Assembly: GCA_038380795.1 (NCBI GenBank)
Contig: CM076261.1
Coordinates: 33,443,866 to 33,507,865, forward strand
Direction: 5' to 3'
From: Pyrocephalus nanus
Lineage: Eukaryota; Chordata; Aves; Passeriformes; Tyrannidae
Length of the DNA: 64,000 bases
A model generated the notes under the pieces. That model worked only from the letters and a program-made list of their open reading frames with translations, did not search any database and was not told the DNA's origin. Shown piece by piece: positions 34,170 through 46,609 of this stretch (within the stretch, counting starts at the first letter, position 1; every line of letters begins with the position of its first letter). The translations under genes were made by a program, and so were the position numbers.

Positions 34170-34440
34170 GCAGATAAAGTCACTGGCAGTAGGTAAAGGT
34201 GTGGAGACCCAGGAAGGGTCTCTCTGTAGTGTGACACTGAACAAGTCATCTAACTGCCCTCCAATCTAGTGAACTGCTCGGAGAAGGGTCCCCATAATAA
34301 GATGCTGACACACTGGTCAGAAGGAAAGGTCTCAGCTTTCCTGGGGCACTGACAGACTGATCAAATACTGAGGGTTTGAGAAAATTTCCCCTTTTAATGT
34401 GACAGAGGGGCAGGGAGTGAGTTCCCCTGGACAGTAACAA
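34170..34440. repeat. Possible degenerate repeat block, unidentified
   Basis: The block is GC-richer than its flanks and carries recurring GTGACAC, CTGACACACTGGTCAG, CTGACAGACTG and GTGACAGAGG motifs, each preceded by GAAGGGTCCCC- or AAATTTCCCC-like segments. This suggests four or five diverged units of about 45-70 bp. It may be related, in opposite orientation, to 46610-46830. No LTR ends or coding sequence were recognised. Confidence 0.4.
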
Positions 34441-37144
34441 AGACTGAGTTAGCTCATATGCATTATGTTTTATATGGAATTGAGATTTGGGAGAGAACAG
34501 AAATAAGAAGCTATTCGATGGCATACATGTAAGCAGAATATACCTTTCAGTTGCATGTTATTGTTCCCTGTTCTTTTAAGAAGCCTTCTTTTAAGAGGAA
34601 GACGACAGGAGCTGACTGTTTGAAATCCAAGAAGAACTGTTAGAACTGGATGTAATTATTTTCCACATAGTTGAATATTTTGTGCCTCTCAATTATTTAT
34701 ACAGGGAGTGCTGCAGATGTTATTAGATGAAAAAAAAATATTTCTGTTGCACCATGAAGTTGCATCACAAATTTTACTCTTGTGAAAAGTCATTAACTTA
34801 AATTTATTCCACACATGTAACTTCCCTCACTGTGAGAGTCTTAAAATCTTTATAGCAAACTTGCCTGGGTTATTTTTTTTTTCCTTCCACAACTAATCAG
34901 ATGCTTAAATATTTTTCTCGGAAAAGTTAAGATCTCTTATTATGCTCCTGGTTTTTAATGACATAGCAAGTGTGACTAAAAGTAAAATTCCACATAGCAA
35001 ATATATTTAGGGTGGAATTTACTTTTGTTATATTTAATCCTTCAATGTAAGTGAATCTTTCATCCCAGTTATTGACTTAAATGGTCTCCAAAGCATATCT
35101 AAGTGTTGATTCATCTTTTACTTAAAAAGTAATCTTCCTGCCATAAAATGAAGGAGGCAAAACCTGTGTACTAAATCTAGAAACTGCCTCTTTCGGGGTT
35201 TGCATTTTTCATTTTCACTCTGAAGTTTTCAATTTCTGAAGAGTGAAGCTCTCCTTGTAGCTATTTAAAAGACTGCCAGGAGTCTTTTGTGTTTCTAGTC
35301 AACCTGTGGCTTATTTTTAAATTGTATGACAGTTTTGCTTTCCAGATTATTGGGTTTTTTGTTAGTTTTGTGTTGTAAATCAGCTTAGTTCAAGGAGAGC
35401 TGTCATGATTTGTGAAAGAATATTACACGTCAAGGGCTTTATTCCCTCTTGATTATTCCATTATTAGGATTTCTGCTTATATATATACATATATATATTT
35501 TTAAATAATAAGTATGCAATATTTAGGTCCAATATGTTCCTCCTTTCGTCAGTTATTCCTCAATATCAAGTTCTGCCTTTTTGCAGACCTCTCTTGTTTA
35601 GCTACACACATTTTTCCATCAGTATTGCTCCTTCCTTGCAGGTTAATTCTTTTAGTGAAGTTCCAGTGATGTCAGTAGGACTTGAATAGTAAACTTGCAG
35701 GAAAAAAAAAAAAATCAGAAGCAAAAGGTTAATTTTCATACTTGTGATGGTTTCCTGAAACCACCTGTGTGAGAAATTTGAAATCAGTATTAATCCCACT
35801 ACTTCCACGAGCTGCAAGGACTAAATGCATTGCAAAAGTAGTAACAGTGATTCTATGGTTGAACTAGATTATCTGAAGGTGAGTGTATATAATTACTAAT
35901 TTTTTCTGTAAAGTGTTGCTGTGAAGAAAAATCATGGCATATACAGGAGAAAGGGAAAAGCAAGCTACCTAAATTCACTGACCCAAATGAAATGTTAATT
36001 ATGAAGGGATTACATTTCTCTTTTCTAATATAGACATTTCAAGGAATAGGTGATAAGTTCTTCCACGGGCTATTCTTATGATTATGTGGGATGTTATCTG
36101 AAAAGTACAAGGAAGAGAATGTTTTAATTTAGAGTGGTTAATTTTTTCATTTAAATAGCCTAGGAAGTAGTGAAAGACCTTATCAAGGGAGAACATTTAT
36201 ATGTAACTATGATTTTTCACTTGAGCAAATTGGCCAGCTATGTTTCTCTAGAATCCCACCCAGAGTTTGCGTCTCTCTACTTTTAAATGCTCCCATGGAA
36301 CAGTTGGCATTCAAAGTCATTTGTTTATCAGGCATGGACTGTAGAATCTGTGGTTGAGCAGGGGAGCCATGTTGCAGCTGAGCTGAGTCTAAATTTATTG
36401 AAAATGGCTATGCATATCTTTAGATATAGTACTTTTCCCTGAAGCTCATATTCTTCCCCTTCACTTAATAGTCTCTGAAGATAATTGGCTAAGCATTACA
36501 TTTGTATTCTTTGTTTATGATGAGTTCCCAAACCCACTGAATGCTTTAATTTCACCCCAGTGCTCTGCAACAACATACTGTAATACTTTGCTTCTCTAGA
36601 GTATCTTTTACAATTTCTTTTCAGTAGTTCCATGTAAATATCAAAATTTTCATTACTATGTCTAAGCATGTCTGACACCATGTCAGCCAAATCTTGTAAG
36701 TACAGCAGTGCACTTGTCCCCTTTGTGTCACAAAAACTTTATGGGTTTTTCGCTGTTGTGTATCTCCTGTGTATGTCTAGCTTTGGTGTGCAACAAGAGC
36801 TATTAGCTGCACAGAATAGGAAAATTAATATATATGTCAAAATTGTCCTGTCCTTTAGTGTGATAACATAAGCTTATTGTAGGGGCACTGCAGAAAGCTA
36901 CAGAAAGAATATGATCAAGACCTTGTAGGTCAGGCTTGCTCTCTTAGTTGGTAAATGTCCTTACAACCATTCTGATGATCAGAATTGCTAACTGAAGGCA
37001 ACCCAGCAAGGAATGTTGAAGCATTCTTATTTTAGCAATAAATTCAATTATCTCACTTTTTCATACTGCATAGCATAATAGTAGGACCTAGCCTTTGTTT
37101 TATGTTCATTGCTACATATTCTCTTAGCTGTTTTTATTCATAAT
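34441..37144. other. AT-rich sequence with a short TA repeat
   Basis: A (TA)n-like run at 35478-35500 and a T-run at 34873-34881 are the only simple features. A possible ancient repeat lies at 35650-35700. No gene was recognised. Confidence 0.5.
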
Positions 37145-37315
37145 TCCAGTCTGGGACAAGGCACCCATCCATGACTGAGGGGCTCAGCCAAGCCCTGCAC
37201 TGGGGGCTGCTGGATCCTCTGGAATCATCTGTGTCCAGGCAAGGCAGCCCCAGCTGCTCCACACAAGGGCTGCCCCTGCAGACCTTCCAGTGCTGCTGTT
37301 ACATCTTGCAAGGTA
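37145..37315. other. GC-rich patch, unidentified
   Basis: About 170 bp stands out from the AT-rich surroundings (AGCCCTGCACTGGGGGCTGC, AAGGCAGCCCCAGCTGCTCC). It has no open frame of useful length, no repeat termini that I recognise and few CpG sites. It may be an old LTR or SINE piece. Confidence 0.4.
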
Positions 37316-38341
37316 AACCCAGCACAAACAAGTAATTTTATTTAAAAATCTGAATCCTATTTTATCCTTCTGTGAGACAGAGAAAAAGGGCAGTACCGTC
37401 TTTCTCCTGGAACTCTTTTAAAATTCACTCTCTGAGGAGTAAGAGCGTTGCTCCTGTGTGCTTATAATACAAAAAGAATGCCCACACAGGAGGGAAGGGC
37501 ACTGGAATAGTGTATCCCTGCATAGTGGGAGAAGGAGGGCAGTACTGATTTAGCTATGTAGTTTATATAGTGCTATGTAACCTGTTTTAATCAAATGGAT
37601 TATGATGCATAACAGCTATGCTATTTCCAAATGTTCAGTGAGATGGTGCTCCAGATGTCATTATTGTGAAGTACAAAATGAGAGAACAGTATAGCTATAG
37701 ATCACAGAGACAGATGTATGTTTAGCATGATCTGCTCTCAAATCCTGCATTTGAGGATTTACTAAAGACAAACCTCAGGAGTCTTATTATTAAGAAAAGA
37801 TATCTGCTTATTCTCTGTGCTAAAAAATTGTTAGCTGATGTTCAAGTATCCCTAATCCTCTTCAATATCAAAATATCTGCTTTGCATTGCTGACAGAATG
37901 GTCTTGTCTAGCTTCACTTTTCAGCTTTTGGGTCTTAATATTACTCTTTTGTACCATCTCTCTGCAATCAAACTTCTGTTCCCTCAGAGGTATTTCCGAC
38001 TTGTAAGTGAATTATCTTTCTAATCATTCTGACATGTTAAATAGATTGAGCTCTTGAAAGACTATAAAACATGTTCTTCAGTCCTTCAGTTATTCTTTTC
38101 ATTATGATTTTGCTCTAGTTCACCAGCAAACTTTTTGGAAAAAGAATCCCCTGTAATACTCCAAGATTCCTTTGTAAAAACCTCTTGTTTGAGTTTGATA
38201 CTTATTAATATTTCTTGGGATACTTTACAGGACAAACTTTTCTTTTATTTAGCAGTGTTACGTAGCTTTCTTCTTTAATATAGAATTGTTTGTTTGATTG
38301 TTTTTTTTAATCTCATGTTGTAAGATGATGCAGTAGGTGTA
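37316..38341. other. AT-rich sequence, nothing recognised
   Basis: No gene, RNA or mobile element was supported. Confidence 0.5.
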
Positions 38342-38612
38342 AGAAAAACCCAGCACACACCCCCCTAAAAAAACCCAAAAAAACCCCCAGCAACAATAAC
38401 AATAACAATAACAACAACAACAACAACAACAAAACAAAAAAAAAAACAAAACAAAAAAACAAAAAAAAAACAACAACAAAAAACAAAAACAAAAAAAAAA
38501 CCAAACAAACAAAAAAAAAAAAACAAACCAAAAAACAAAAAACAAAGCAAGACCAAACCCCAAAAAAACTCATACAAACCGAAAAACTAAAACCAAAACA
38601 GCCCTTCCAAAA
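38342..38612. repeat. Long A/C-only tract with (AAC)n core
   Basis: This is the longest strand-biased tract in the window. It runs from CACACACCCCCC-type sequence through CAATAACAATAAC and (AAC)n to long CAAAA units, with almost no G or T on the plus strand over about 230 bp, then fades to CCAAACCCC. Minus-strand frames across it read as Phe/Cys/Leu/Val low complexity and are not genes. Confidence 0.95.
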
Positions 38613-39072
38613 AGCTATTAGTATCACCAGACTTGCCTGCTGGGGTCATCTATTATAAACCCAAATAAGTCTCCCTTGGCTATGTGTACTCTCTCAGCTC
38701 CCAGCTGCATCTTGAATAGTCTTTTAAAGGCTTTACAGAGTGGGACTATTCCCTCCTATCACTTCTGGTTTCTGTTTGTACTGTTGATGTACTTCCTCTC
38801 CCTATGGAAATGATGAGGTTGCTTCTGAAGTCTGGAAAGGTTATGTATAAGAAGGAAGGCTAGAAGATGGAAACTGATGTGTTCCAAAGTCACTGCCTGG
38901 GCAAAAGTTGACACCAACCTAGTTGACAACTTGCTGAACTAAAGGAAATCTGTATCCTCTTTAGGTTCAATTTTTTCTATTTTAGACTGAGAAAATCAAG
39001 GCAATGTAAGGACTCATACAAAATATCTTATAAACTATTGTACCAGAGGTGTTGACAGATTTTTGAATCACT

Positions 39073-39852
39073 AAAAAAATTAGGTTGGAAAAGACCTCTG
39101 AGATCACATAGTCTAACCTATGACTTGTCAACTAGACCATGGCACTAAATGACATGGTCAGTCTTTCTTTAAACACCTCTAGGGATGGCGACTCCAGAAC
39201 ATCCTTGAGCAGCCCATTCTAATGCCCTTTCTGTGAAGAAATTCTTCCTAATGTCCAACCTAAACCTCCCCTGGTGCAGCTTAAGACTATGTCCTCTCAT
39301 CCTGTCACTGGTTTCCTGCGAGAAGAGACCATCCCCCACATGGCTACAACCTCCTTTCAGGTAGCTGCAGAGAGTGATAAGGTCACCCCTGAGCTTCCTC
39401 TTCTCCAGGCTGAACAACCTCAGTTCCCTCAGCCAGTCCTCACAGGACATGCACTCCAGATCCCTCACCAGCTTTGCTGCCCTTTTCTGAACACGCGCCA
39501 GCATCTCAATGGTCTTCCTGAACTGAGGGGCCCAGAACAGGACACAGTACTTGAGGTGTGGTCTCACTGATGCAGAGTATGGGGCAAGAATCGCTTCCCT
39601 GGTCCTGCTCACCACAATATTTCTGATACAGGGCAGGATGACATTAGCCTTCTTGGGCACCTGGGCACTCTGCTGGCTGTTGATCAGTGCCCAGAGTTCA
39701 TTTTCTGCTGGGCAGCTTTGCAACCACTCTGCCCTCAGCCTATAGTACTGGATGAGACTGCTGTGGCTGAAGTATAGGACTTAGTCTTGTCGAACTTCAT
39801 GCCGCTGGTCTCGGCCCATCTATCCAGCCTGTCCAGATCCCTCTGCAGAGGT
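39073..39852 (-). mobile_element. CR1 LINE, longest 3' fragment in the window
   Basis: Read in reverse, it holds the 3' UTR (GGTTGGAAAAGACCTCTGAG), CTAGACCATGGCACTAAATG, AATTTCTTCCTAATGTCCAA and ORF2 segments up to CTGTCCAGATCCCTCTGCAG at about 39850. About 780 bp remain, 5'-truncated. The terminal ATTCTATG tail is eroded at the 3' end. Preservation is fair, with a long stretch of ORF2 still open. Confidence 0.92.
39169..39723 (-). pseudogene. CR1 ORF2 remnant, reverse transcriptase C-terminal region
   Basis: A 184-codon minus-strand frame matches the CR1 ORF2 region downstream of the RT catalytic core: [79 protein letters not shown] and [15 protein letters not shown]. The last roughly 20 residues diverge from the expected HWNRLPREVV motif, showing a frameshift near 39230. 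The endonuclease domain and the RT core (YADD-type active site) are not present, so it is a dead fragment. Confidence 0.9.
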
Positions 39853-40200
39853 TTACATTCAGCAAGCTTTGGCAAGGTCACAAAGCAAGCACTGCCACAG
39901 TATATAGTAAAATTTTTTTATTTGATCTGGATCCTACCATCACAAGATTCTTCAGCTACAAATTTCTTGTACAGTGGAGAGCAAATAATTGCATAAAGAC
40001 TCTAAAAATTCCTAAGATGATGTCTTGCATCTACTTTCTAACTAACTTGAGCATTCTGAATGGAAAAGTGTGTTTACCTCTTTTTGATAAATATTTTATT
40101 ATATTGCCCACCTGTGCCTTAAGCTGGATCCTTTGTCTATTGATTGATGAATTGAGAGAACGTGATAAGGAAATTTCCTTCTTTCTCTCTTCCTCTTCTT
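39853..40200. other. Sequence of unknown content
   Basis: It lies between the CR1 5' truncation point and the tandem repeat block. Nothing recognisable was found; part may belong to the LTR-like unit that follows. Confidence 0.4.
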
Positions 40201-40555
40201 GAAAGTTTAAATTGATTCTGTTGTGGGCCATTCAACCTGTCATAAGGTTGAAAGTTTAAATCACTGCTACCGTGGGCTGTTCAGAACTTGTTGCCACAGG
40301 CTGTTCAGAAAAGTTTAAGTTGCTGCCTCCATGGATCATTCAGCCTATCATAAGGTTTAAGGTTTAAATCACTGCTGCCATAAATAAAACCTTCTATTTG
40401 AACATTTGGTATAGTTTTGCCTTAATTTAACCCAAGGGTATCCCAAATGTCTTCTGTCTCAGAGTGAGCACTCCCAAACAGCCTTCTAGGGACCCAACAT
40501 GTTGTGGCTGTCCCAGAGCCAGTACAGGACTGCCCTCTCAGGACCTAGCAGCTTT
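40201..40555 (+). mobile_element. Probable LTR fragment (R/U5) with internal tandem repeats
   Basis: Units of about 49-60 bp start at 40201, 40250, about 40310 and about 40360. Each opens with AAGTTTAA or GGTTTAA and carries TGTGGGCCATTCA / TCATAAGGTT. The second unit contains its own 21-bp duplication (40266-40286 and 40290-40310, sharing GGCTGTTCAGAA). AATAAA at 40383-40388 follows, then TTTGCCTTAATTTAACCC and GGGACCCAACATG, an arrangement like R/U5 plus leader of an avian ERV. No TG...CA boundaries or target duplication were fixed. It could instead be a non-retroviral tandem repeat. Confidence 0.45.
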
Positions 40556-42212
40556 ATATGCATTTGTTGACTGAATGCATTACTGTAGGCCTTATCTGTA
40601 ATACTTTCAAAATTATTGTGTTACTTTCACAAGCAAGATTTTGGAGGATTGGACATCAAGTAATGTGCAACCCATTTTGTATTTTTAGTGATCTATGTTC
40701 TGCTTATTATAAGCAGGACTATAGGAGTCTTCTTTTCTATACACAGTAATAAAGGAACATAAATATATTCCTGAAAAAAGGGAACTGTTTTCAATAGAAT
40801 CCTCATATCCCTCCCCCAAGGAAACCAAGGCAAATCATTCAATCTTGACATAAACCAAAAGTTTATGTTGGGGAGTACCTTCTCTAACTGTGGCAATGTG
40901 CAGGGCACATCTGAGTATTATTACTTACTATTTAAGGCTGTTAATCACAGAAGTGTCAAATCCTATATTTTTGGAGGCTTCACGTAAGCTTAATATATTT
41001 AACGCAATTATCTGCATATCCCAGGCCAGCAAAATGCTTAAGCATATTGTAAGTATTCAGCAAGTTGGAAATTTCAAAGAAGTCCCACTACTATTTGTGG
41101 TATATGATCTGTCATGCACTGTCAGTTTTCTGTGATGAAAAATGTTGTCCTTTCTCTTGAAAGAAAGCTGGGTTCTGAAGGGATTGATGTGAATACAGGA
41201 ATTTGGGGCTTTTAAATTTTTAGAATTTGAATAGCATCACTGAATTTAATGACTTGGTGGAAAGTGTTGTGATAAGCACATTTCTGCATGTACGTTTCTT
41301 AAATTATTTTTATAGCCAAATTCTACTTTAATGCTTGCCAAAAATCCCTGAAAGTGCTAATAAATTTTTAGAGCTCCAAAATAGCACATCCTCACTTCTC
41401 CTAAAGTGTATATCTTTGGTATGAATCACACAATCAGCACTCTTAGAAGAAGCTGGAAATGTGCAGATGCATGCATATTCCTAGACTTCAATAATGTTTT
41501 GAAATAATTTGAAACTGCAGAAATATTTTGTGTCTCAAAACTCATAGTTATTTGTGTACATACATGAAACACAGCACTAAGCTGAAAGTCTGTAAGTGCA
41601 TAACCTCTTCTTTTGAAATACTATATCATGCAGGTTGTTCTGAAAGTGTGTGCATTTTTTTCATTGTGTTCAAACTCTATTTTCTTTATCACTGCAGTAG
41701 GTCAATAAATTTCATCTGTGTTAAAACACTGAAGATCTGGACTTAAATTCTGTATAAGGGTTTTCCAAAAAGACCTCTTACTCTTTCCCTCAGTGAGATG
41801 TAGATGATTGTGTGAGTGTATTTCACAGAAAAGTGTTGTATACATCTTTAATTTTTTTTTTAATAATTGTTTGAAAAAATGAAGTCCAGCTGAGTCACTT
41901 AATTAGAATAATAGAAATACACATCTGAATTTCCTCTTTAGCCAAATCAGGATTGATCCTGCTGCCGTTATTTCAGAGTATTATACCTCACACTGCAAGT
42001 ATTCCATAGGAAACAATGGAAAGAAGTGTAAAGCAACCTTGAAGCAATGTCAAGCAGTATTTTAGATGATAGGAATTAATTAATTTCTCAAACAGTACTG
42101 CATTCAGTTTTTAACTTTTACTAGAACAAGTTAGAACAAAACCTGTTTCTTGTCGGTAAAATTTAAAGGGGGAAAAAAAAATCCAAAGCCTGATTTCTGT
42201 AGTTTCTGATGC
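40556..42212. other. AT-rich sequence with possible ancient repeat
   Basis: No gene was recognised. A possible ancient amniote repeat lies at 41942-42022 and is described separately. Confidence 0.45.
41942..42022. repeat. Possible ancient amniote interspersed repeat
   Basis: The order GATTGATCCTGCTGCCG, TTATTTCAGAGTATTATACC, GCAAGTATTCCATAGG, AAACAATGGAA resembles a motif set in old amniote repeats (GATCCTGC, GAGTAGTCCCATTGAAATCAATGG in two parts). Diverged and short; inferred from memory. Confidence 0.35.
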
Positions 42213-42284
42213 TGTTGGAGTTGAACTCAATGATTCTTGTTGATCCCTTCCAACTCAGCGTATTCCATAGTTTTACGATTCTAC
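42213..42284 (+). mobile_element. CR1 LINE, extreme 3' end
   Basis: TTGGAGTTGAACTCAATGAT, CCCTTCCAACTCAGCG and the decayed tail ATTCCATAGTTTTACGATTC match the last 70 bp or so of CR1 in sense orientation. Only the 3' end is present, a very short truncated insertion. Confidence 0.8.
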
Positions 42285-42330
42285 AGATGCCACTTATTTT
42301 TTCCTAGATATTTTTTCACGCTTTCATGCA

Positions 42331-42386
42331 TTATTTTCATACTTAATATTCAAACTTCTTATTTTCATACTTAACATTCAAACCTT
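42331..42386. repeat. Two-copy 28-bp tandem duplication
   Basis: TTATTTTCATACTTAA begins both copies (42331-42358 and 42359-42386), which differ at only a few positions. A TTTA-rich simple repeat follows at about 42420-42465. Confidence 0.85.
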
Positions 42387-45300
42387 ACTGATACTGGCAA
42401 CCTGTATTTCACTGCTAAAACTATTTATTTATTTATTAAAACTATTTATTTCTATTTATTTATTTGGTTAATGAACCAAATGATTCCTCCTCACATACAC
42501 ACTTGCATTTTATGAATTGTAATAATATGATAAAAGATTAATTCATAGTGGCTACTTGGCAGAACATCCTATTTGAACTTTTAAACTCTTGGAATGGGTG
42601 CTGCATTCCATGCCAGAAAGGAAATATACCAGTTGCTAATGCTATCCAGCCTCTACTTTCCCATAGACTTTTTCTACATACATAAACAAACAGAATTGAC
42701 TTTTACTAAATTTCCTTCTAAATTGACTTTGTTGAATAGGTACAACTCTGTTTATCCTGAATTAGAGCACATTCATTTAGCTTTTTAGAGAATTAAACTA
42801 AATCAATATAATTCACTTACACTGATTTAAGAGAGTTAAATTGATGCAATTCTTCGGTGTCTGGGCTTTTTTTTCAACTATGAAAAAAAATGCACAGAAG
42901 TTCATGTCATTTTTATGTGTTCTGATCCTAGAATTAGTATTTTCACACATTTTGCTGGAAGAAAAATGGCTGAAGTCAGGAGTTGACTTAGAATAAAGCA
43001 ACAAAACTGAAAAAAAAAGACAACCTGAACTAGATTAACGTTTAAGCATGTGAAGGTCAAGCCACTTTCCTGGGACTGGTGCCCAGGATTAGCCCATGGT
43101 AATGACGACATGTAGACTTTCTCAGGTAAGCTGACCCCTCCTTGCTGCCCCAAAGAATCCAACAACTTGCTGAACAACAGAAATCTTAATCCATGTTCAT
43201 CTTAGAAATTAATATATTTCTAGTTTGCTGATGATAAATTTCAATGTGAATCACAGATGACAGAGGCATTTACTGGAATTATCTAGCATTTTGGCATGAG
43301 AGGAAATCATATGAAGATAATCCATCCTTCGTAATAAGATAAAGGGTTTAAATGGTGTATAAAAATTCAAACCTAATAAACTTAGACTTTTTAGTAAAAC
43401 ACAAATAATAATCATCCTGATTTCTTCACTACTGATGTCATGGTTCTATTAAGGACTTGAAATGCTGTCTAAATTTAGGGTTTTCACTGCAAACTGCCTT
43501 GAAGGATGGCAGAATTGTAATCAGCTAGACAAATTACCTTTATTTTCCTTTAAAATAATGATAATTTTCCCTTCTTGTTGAGTTTTGTTTGTTAAAAGTA
43601 TGCTTGACTTTATGCATTTTTCATTGAAAATTGATATGTTTAAAACAACCTATGTGGCATCAGCCTTATGCTGAAATTTTGTCAATCACAAGACTTGTTC
43701 TGAATAGCTGCACAGAATGCATACGCAAAACCTTCCAAATGTAGGATTCATTTCAAATGAAGGACAACTATTTTCATAGCAGGATGGTATATGTATGTTT
43801 GTTTACTAAATGCATTTTAAGAATATTTAGATAAAGCAGATTTATTAATTTAAGAGAAAATTTAAGTGAACTACAATTTTTAGTCTCTATTTCATGTTAA
43901 ACTTAAGAAAAAGAGGAAATTCTTTCATGGACTAGAACATAATGGTGCCTGCTTAACTGTTTTCAATTTCTTTATTGTACTTTTGATAGTTGCCTTTGGG
44001 CTGTTATTTGTGGTCTCCTCCGGCTTCAGAAAACTACTGTAGAACAATACATGGGAAAAACTTAGATATTCATCTATTGCATCTGAATGTCTGTAATTTA
44101 TAGTATTTTTAAAAGATGAGGAGACATTTAATGTTTTTTCCATACTGATGTATAGCTAAAAGTAAATTAAATAAAGTGAATTTTAAGGAGTGTGAGTTAG
44201 GAGTGACTCATTTGCCCCTTCTAAGTCCTTATTTGGTAAGATCCACACATCATTTAAGAAGCAATAAGGCAATGATCTGGTTGATCTCAACAATTTTTAA
44301 AAAATGGTTCACATTAGTACTATATTATTTATTATTATAAATATTACACAATAATGTGGGGTTTCACATTATATAAACAATAAACTATTCTACTTTATGT
44401 AGTATAACATTTAATTCACAGAACTTCCATGGTTTTAATTTCCACATTTTACTTCTGATACCCAATTTTGTTATATTGTCCATGCTTCTACTACTTCCAA
44501 AAAGAATACAGTGTAAAAATTTCACTTGATATCTCCTTTACTATTAATAGATATGAGGGCCTAAAATAAGTTAAAATCATTTACGTGAACTATGCATTGT
44601 TAGTACATTGTGACACGCTTACTTATACTTTCTTGCAGAGAGAAAAAACATTCAGCAAATTTGGTTTTTTGGCAGCCACAAGTACATCATCTTTAAAAAA
44701 AAAAACAAAACAAAACAAAAAATATCCACCTGAAACAGGCAAGGGATCCTGCTCAGCAAATAATACTCGTTTTTATTATGGAGCATGGCTGCTTTCTGTT
44801 TCTTCATATTCTTTTCTAAATATTGCAGGTATAGGTGTTACTGTTCCAGTCATAATACAAGAACATTCCTGGAGTTTCTTTGCTCTACAGTGACGTTTAG
44901 ATCATTAAAACTGTTTTGATGGATGTTTCCTAGTGAGAAAATTTGTTGTACTTGAAAAGTCTGATCGTAGTGTTTCTATAACATCATCCTGTACTATTAT
45001 CCTTTCTCATGTTTATATACTTCAGTTAAGCATGAATTGCAGTAATGACAATTTTTTTCTTAAGAACTAATACGTTTACTCTCCATTTAATTCCCAGACT
45101 CCTTTTAAGTAACGCCCGTCACTCTCCAACCCCAGCCCCATCCTCCTGCTGATATATTATTTCTGATTTACAAGCAGAAATTAGTGTTCTTGCTTGCTGA
45201 CTTCTGTGGAGACATTCCTCCAAAACCTAATTTTATGGCATCAACCTGAAAAAATTATATTCAGAAACTGAAGGAGAGGTATAGGACTTATGCTTAAATA

Positions 45301-46609
45301 TCCAGAAAGGTTCTTTAGAAGCTTAAATCCACTTTAGTTGAGATATGGTTTCAATAGGCTGATCTATGTAAGTGCCATGAATAGTGCAAGGTGAAACGGC
45401 TCTCTGGTTAATTAACTTCAGTTTCCAGTAGAAAAAGCATTAATTTTCTTTCAGCTGGAGCACAGGGCATTTTGCCAAGACTCATACACTGTTGTACATA
45501 CTTGGCTTATTCTGGTAGTACAGAATTTCTGATTTGTGTTTGCTGATTGAACAGCAGACTTGGCTCTGAGCCCTCTATCTTGAAGGAGCTGTGAACTCTT
45601 TTTCCATCTTTAAAGGAATACCTAGTCTTTACTACAGGTAAGTAAATTGTTTTGTTTGGCCACTGCCTTTGCACTCTCCTTACTGTCTGAAGGATCCCTT
45701 AGGTTACAGCATTTCATTGCTACTTCATCTGTTTGATCCTATATATCCGTAGGTGTACAGGTGTAGTTGTATACCCTCCATATTCTCAAGGACCATTCCT
45801 CCTCTTCACCTCAGGGTGATAAGATAGCTATTCATCAGGTTTTACTAACATGATAATAATTACAAATAAAATAAGGTTTTCTGTGATTTCTTGACACCAG
45901 ATAGGAAGCTTAGGAACAGTTGATCTCAATACCAGAAGGAATAATTAACATTTCCATACCCCAGGGCTAGTAGAAACACATCACTTGAGAATGATAGATT
46001 TAAAAGAAAGCAACCCATCCTTCACACCTCTGAAAAGAAATAAAATTCCTGTCACTCTTAGTGTGTTGAAAATTGTACCGTTTAAACTGAAACAGATTAA
46101 ACTGATATCTTTATCAGAAATTATAAAGGGTAATGTCACATGAAGAGGGATGATGGTTATGAGAGAGGTATCTATGATGCTTGTTTTGAGAATCCATTTT
46201 ATTTCATCTCTTTTAATTCTTTCTGTCAAATTCTAATTGCAGAAAACAGAATTAAATGAGCTTGAGGAATAGAAAGGCGGGGGGGAGGGGGTGATAATCC
46301 GCTCCGTACCAGTACAGAGCATTAAGAACCTTATGGGTGGAAAAAAGTATTGAAAACCTCAGGCTTTTTTCCCCTCTCTGTCAGCAGACACCTGGAATGT
46401 GACAGGTTATATGCTGTGACTGTTGTCTCAACCAGAAGAATTTGTGACTATAGTTTGGTGACAGCCTTCATCTACAAATTGCAGTAAAATGAACCCTTTT
46501 GGGAACAAAAGTGCAAAGCTGTCTGAGTTCACTTATTACTTACCATTAACAATTCAAAGTTGTTCCACATTTTAAGATTCAGATTGAAATCAGAAGGCAT
46601 TATGTTATC
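42387..46609. other. AT-rich sequence, nothing recognised
   Basis: It contains a short A/C tract at 44697-44721 and a G-rich run at 46276-46292. Open frames (for example 44585-44893) show no known motif. No gene or mobile element was supported. Confidence 0.5.

Noticed and set aside
35849..35880. CR1-like GATTCTATGGTTGAACTAGAT
   Set aside because: The tail-like and body-like parts are in the wrong order for either strand of a CR1 end, and the flanks do not match.
38258..38627. Overlapping Phe/Cys/Leu/Val-rich open frames resembling membrane proteins
   Set aside because: They are translations of the A/C-only tract read as T/G, open in three frames of the same strand.
45109..45125. AACGCCCGTCAC, similar to a conserved small-subunit rRNA segment
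   Set aside because: The match is only about 12 bases and the flanks show no rRNA sequence. Chance.
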